From assembly GCA_002747055.1 (NCBI GenBank), contig PDSQ01000011.1, positions 1 to 50,633 of the forward strand: DNA of 50,633 nt, given 5' to 3'. This stretch comes from Gammaproteobacteria bacterium. Lineage in GTDB: Bacteria > Pseudomonadota > Gammaproteobacteria > Pseudomonadales > Oleiphilaceae. Below, in pieces: positions 49,189 through 50,633 of the stretch. The notes under the pieces are model-generated. The model searched no databases. It was not told the origin of the DNA and saw nothing but the letters and a program-made list of their open reading frames with translations. The position numbers and the translations under genes were made by a program. The number at the start of each line of letters is the position of its first letter. Position 1 is the stretch's first letter.

Positions 49189-49701
49189 TTACAACAGACC
49201 TTTTGACTTTTTCCATTTGCGAATTCGTGAACGGGCATTGGCATAAGGAGACGAAGTATTGAACTGGATCATTCTGCCAAAAGGATATTTTTTATACCAA
49301 TCTGTTTCGTAGAGATAGGTATTGTCGAGGCTATCCACCAAGGCAAGAATTTTCGCCACAACTTCATCATACTGTTTCAGAAGAGATTCATAGTTGTCAT
49401 TTTCGTAATCTTGGTAGAATTTCTGAGCCAATCGTCCCATTTCATTCATTTTAAACCCGGTTTCGGGCAGATCCGGCATGGTCCCGCCAGAGAAAACGGT
49501 GTGCCATTTAAGCACCAGGTTTCCCCAACCAACAAGATACGCCATCAAGTTACAGACACTCATTTGCGTACCTTTGACATGGCCTTCCATTTCTTTTGCT
49601 TCGGTCAATACTGGTGGAATATTATCAAGATCATCCCGCAATTTTTTGTAATTCTTTTGAATCGCCTCTATCAGTTCCGTTTTGTTCTGTGGTACGGCCA
49701 T
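49189..49701 (-). CDS. ClbS/DfsB family four-helix protein
   Basis: A 170-aa protein of the DUF1706/DinB-like family. VPQNKTELIEAIQKNYKKLRDDL at the start and the central VCNLMAYLVGWGNLVLKWH are typical. ClbS is a colibactin self-resistance hydrolase, and DfsB-type members are related; here the substrate is unknown. GGAG is 7 bases before the ATG, and a perfect palindrome lies 29 bases upstream. Confidence 0.85.
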   Translation of the reverse strand: MAVPQNKTELIEAIQKNYKKLRDDLDNIPPVLTEAKEMEGHVKGTQMSVCNLMAYLVGWGNLVLKWHTVFSGGTMPDLPETGFKMNEMGRLAQKFYQDYENDNYESLLKQYDEVVAKILALVDSLDNTYLYETDWYKKYPFGRMIQFNTSSPYANARSRIRKWKKSKGLL

Positions 49702-50070
49702 TTTAATCTCCTATGTGGCATAACAATTTACTGGTGCACACCAGTGTATCGCTATATTCAAAGTCAGTGGTATAGGCACGTTTGTCAGGGCAGTCCTCTG
49801 AATTAAAATAATCCAAAATCCCCCCCAAATATCTATACAGCCGGAGGCATTTCTCCTCTGGCCGTAAAAACAAGATATTGACCCGATTGGAGTGTGTCGG
49901 AACACGCGAAGACGTCAAACGTTTCCATAAAATCGGCTTCGTAGTTTGTGTATACTCCTTGTGAATAATGACATAGAAATACCTGTAATCCCAGGAAGCG
50001 TAGGCGAATTAATCCCAAATGGACATATCAAACCCGATAACTTGATTGCTGATCTTTGAAAGCATTATCC
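49702..50070. other. Non-coding interval with gene remnants
   Basis: About 370 bases between the ClbS-like gene and the toxin fragment. It holds the palindrome at 49730-49745. A short open frame (49961-50059) encodes 32 residues with no family match and runs into a stop; it may be the eroded end of a longer gene. No other feature is supported. Confidence 0.4.
49730..49745. promoter_or_regulatory. Palindromic operator candidate ACTGGTG-CA-CACCAGT
   Basis: A perfect 7-bp inverted repeat with 2-base spacer, in the promoter-proximal leader of the ClbS/DfsB-like gene (minus strand). This suggests regulation by a homodimeric repressor, which is not encoded nearby. Confidence 0.5.
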
Positions 50071-50322
50071 ATGCATCGGTTAATAGCGAGCTGGCTTTAC
50101 CAAGCACACAGGGAACCCTTATACGCCTCGACGCGCGGAGACGGCAAGGCGGGAGAATTTGATCAGATTTACCAAACGTCAGATGGTAGCATTATTATCA
50201 TTGAAGCCAAGGGTGGAAACGGCTCATTGGGAAGCCGGAGGATAGGTGTGAAAAATTTTCAGCAAGGGCATCCCAAATATCATAAGGATGTGATTAGAAA
50301 TTATAAAACCAAATTAAGCTAG
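50071..50322 (+). CDS. Orphan polymorphic-toxin-like nuclease domain
   Basis: An 83-residue open frame. GEFDQIYQTSDGSIIIIEAKGGNG carries the Asp and Glu-x-Lys of a PD-(D/E)xK fold, and LGSRRIGVKNFQQGHPKYHKDVI matches the usual tail of restriction-endonuclease-like toxin domains at the C-termini of RHS, CDI and similar secreted toxins. No N-terminal delivery domain is attached: an in-frame stop lies just upstream (50050). No convincing Shine-Dalgarno precedes it, so it is probably an eroded remnant or an orphan cassette. No immunity gene is recognised downstream. Confidence 0.45.
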   Translation: MHRLIASWLYQAHREPLYASTRGDGKAGEFDQIYQTSDGSIIIIEAKGGNGSLGSRRIGVKNFQQGHPKYHKDVIRNYKTKLS

Positions 50323-50549
50323 CTGAGACCAGTTACGGCCATAAGACCACGGTAGACAAAAGCTATATGATTGTCGAAAACAGATACGGGTGATCAGCCA
50401 CTGGCCATTCAAATCGACTTCCTGGTGGCCGCTTATCGGGAAGAACAACGGTTAGCCAGTGCTGACCCGGAAAAATCCTGTTTAAAAACTCAACGAGCGA
50501 GCACCCTATTGCCTTATCAGATAGCGATACCATACTGTTCAGGTACAAA

Positions 50550-50633
50550 CTAATCAAAAAATGTATCCAAATGTTCGGCATCAAGAATCCGTTCCGCCCA
50601 CAACTCCAACTCGTTAGTGGTGGAGCTGTTTAA
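50550..50633 (-). CDS. C-terminus of a Rpn/DUF4351-type protein (partial)
   Basis: The minus strand is open from the window edge to a TAG at 50550-50552. The 27 residues end in LELWAERILDAEHLDTFFD, which resembles the final helix of DUF4351 domains of Rpn-family PD-(D/E)xK proteins (typical E-L-x-x-W-x-E-R-x-L-x-A-x-x-L-x-x-x-F). The short length limits confidence. Confidence 0.4.
   Translation of the reverse strand, partial: LNSSTTNELELWAERILDAEHLDTFFD

Noticed and set aside
50371..50553. 60-aa plus-strand ORF after the toxin fragment, considered as an immunity gene
   Set aside because: It starts at TTG without a Shine-Dalgarno and overlaps the end of the probable DUF4351 gene; no family was recognised.

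Overview
The window reads as the chromosome of a free-living, ubiquinone-using gammaproteobacterium, probably marine and near the Pseudomonadales/Cellvibrionales-type lineages. Evidence is gene order: ubiE-ubiJ-ubiB-hisI-hisE-tatABC-rsmE, ygfB-pepP-ubiH-ubiI beside zapA-6S RNA-fthC, divergent ilvA/rpiA, and apbC/metG followed by rsxABCDGE-nth. No tRNA, rRNA, insertion sequence, CRISPR array or prophage was recognised.

Layout. 1-8.3 kb is mixed: the 3' part of a chemoreceptor gene, a LysR regulator, a beta-propeller lipoprotein, a crotonase-family enzyme, a periplasmic copper chaperone, and an alpha/beta hydrolase paired with a FFLEELY-motif protein. 8.3-15.2 kb is a dense plus-strand housekeeping run for ubiquinone synthesis, histidine synthesis, Tat export and 16S rRNA methylation. 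15.2-19.8 kb, minus strand, holds ygfB-pepP-ubiH-ubiI. From 20.0 to 21.4 kb lie a ZapB-like coiled-coil gene, zapA, 6S RNA and fthC. 21.4-24.8 kb is an accessory insert: a 51-aa ORF divergent from a secreted von Willebrand A protein across a palindrome, a YwiC-like membrane protein with a foldable leader, and a 51-aa membrane/secreted small protein. 24.8-28.0 kb carries ilvA, rpiA and ppa.

28.1-31.1 kb is one unusual gene that joins a LapD-like degenerate GGDEF/EAL receptor in frame to a complete DUF2333 protein. After a gene-poor gap with a perfect hairpin and 17-bp tandem repeats comes a four-gene operon, ABC importer plus NnrS (31.7-35.5 kb), probably linked to nitric-oxide or metal stress. 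35.5-40.2 kb, minus strand, holds avtA, yjaG, a class II aldolase-like gene, dcd and apbC. 40.3-48.5 kb, plus strand, holds metG, the complete Rsx/Rnf complex and nth. The last 2 kb become accessory: an Hsp20 chaperone, a ClbS/DfsB-family protein with an upstream palindrome, a toxin-nuclease-like fragment, and the tail of a possible Rpn/DUF4351 gene running off the window.

The best candidates for something undescribed are the LapD-DUF2333 chimera, the NnrS-linked ABC operon with its repeat array, and the structured leader of the YwiC-like gene. Starts were chosen from Shine-Dalgarno spacing and remembered family lengths; nothing was checked against a database.
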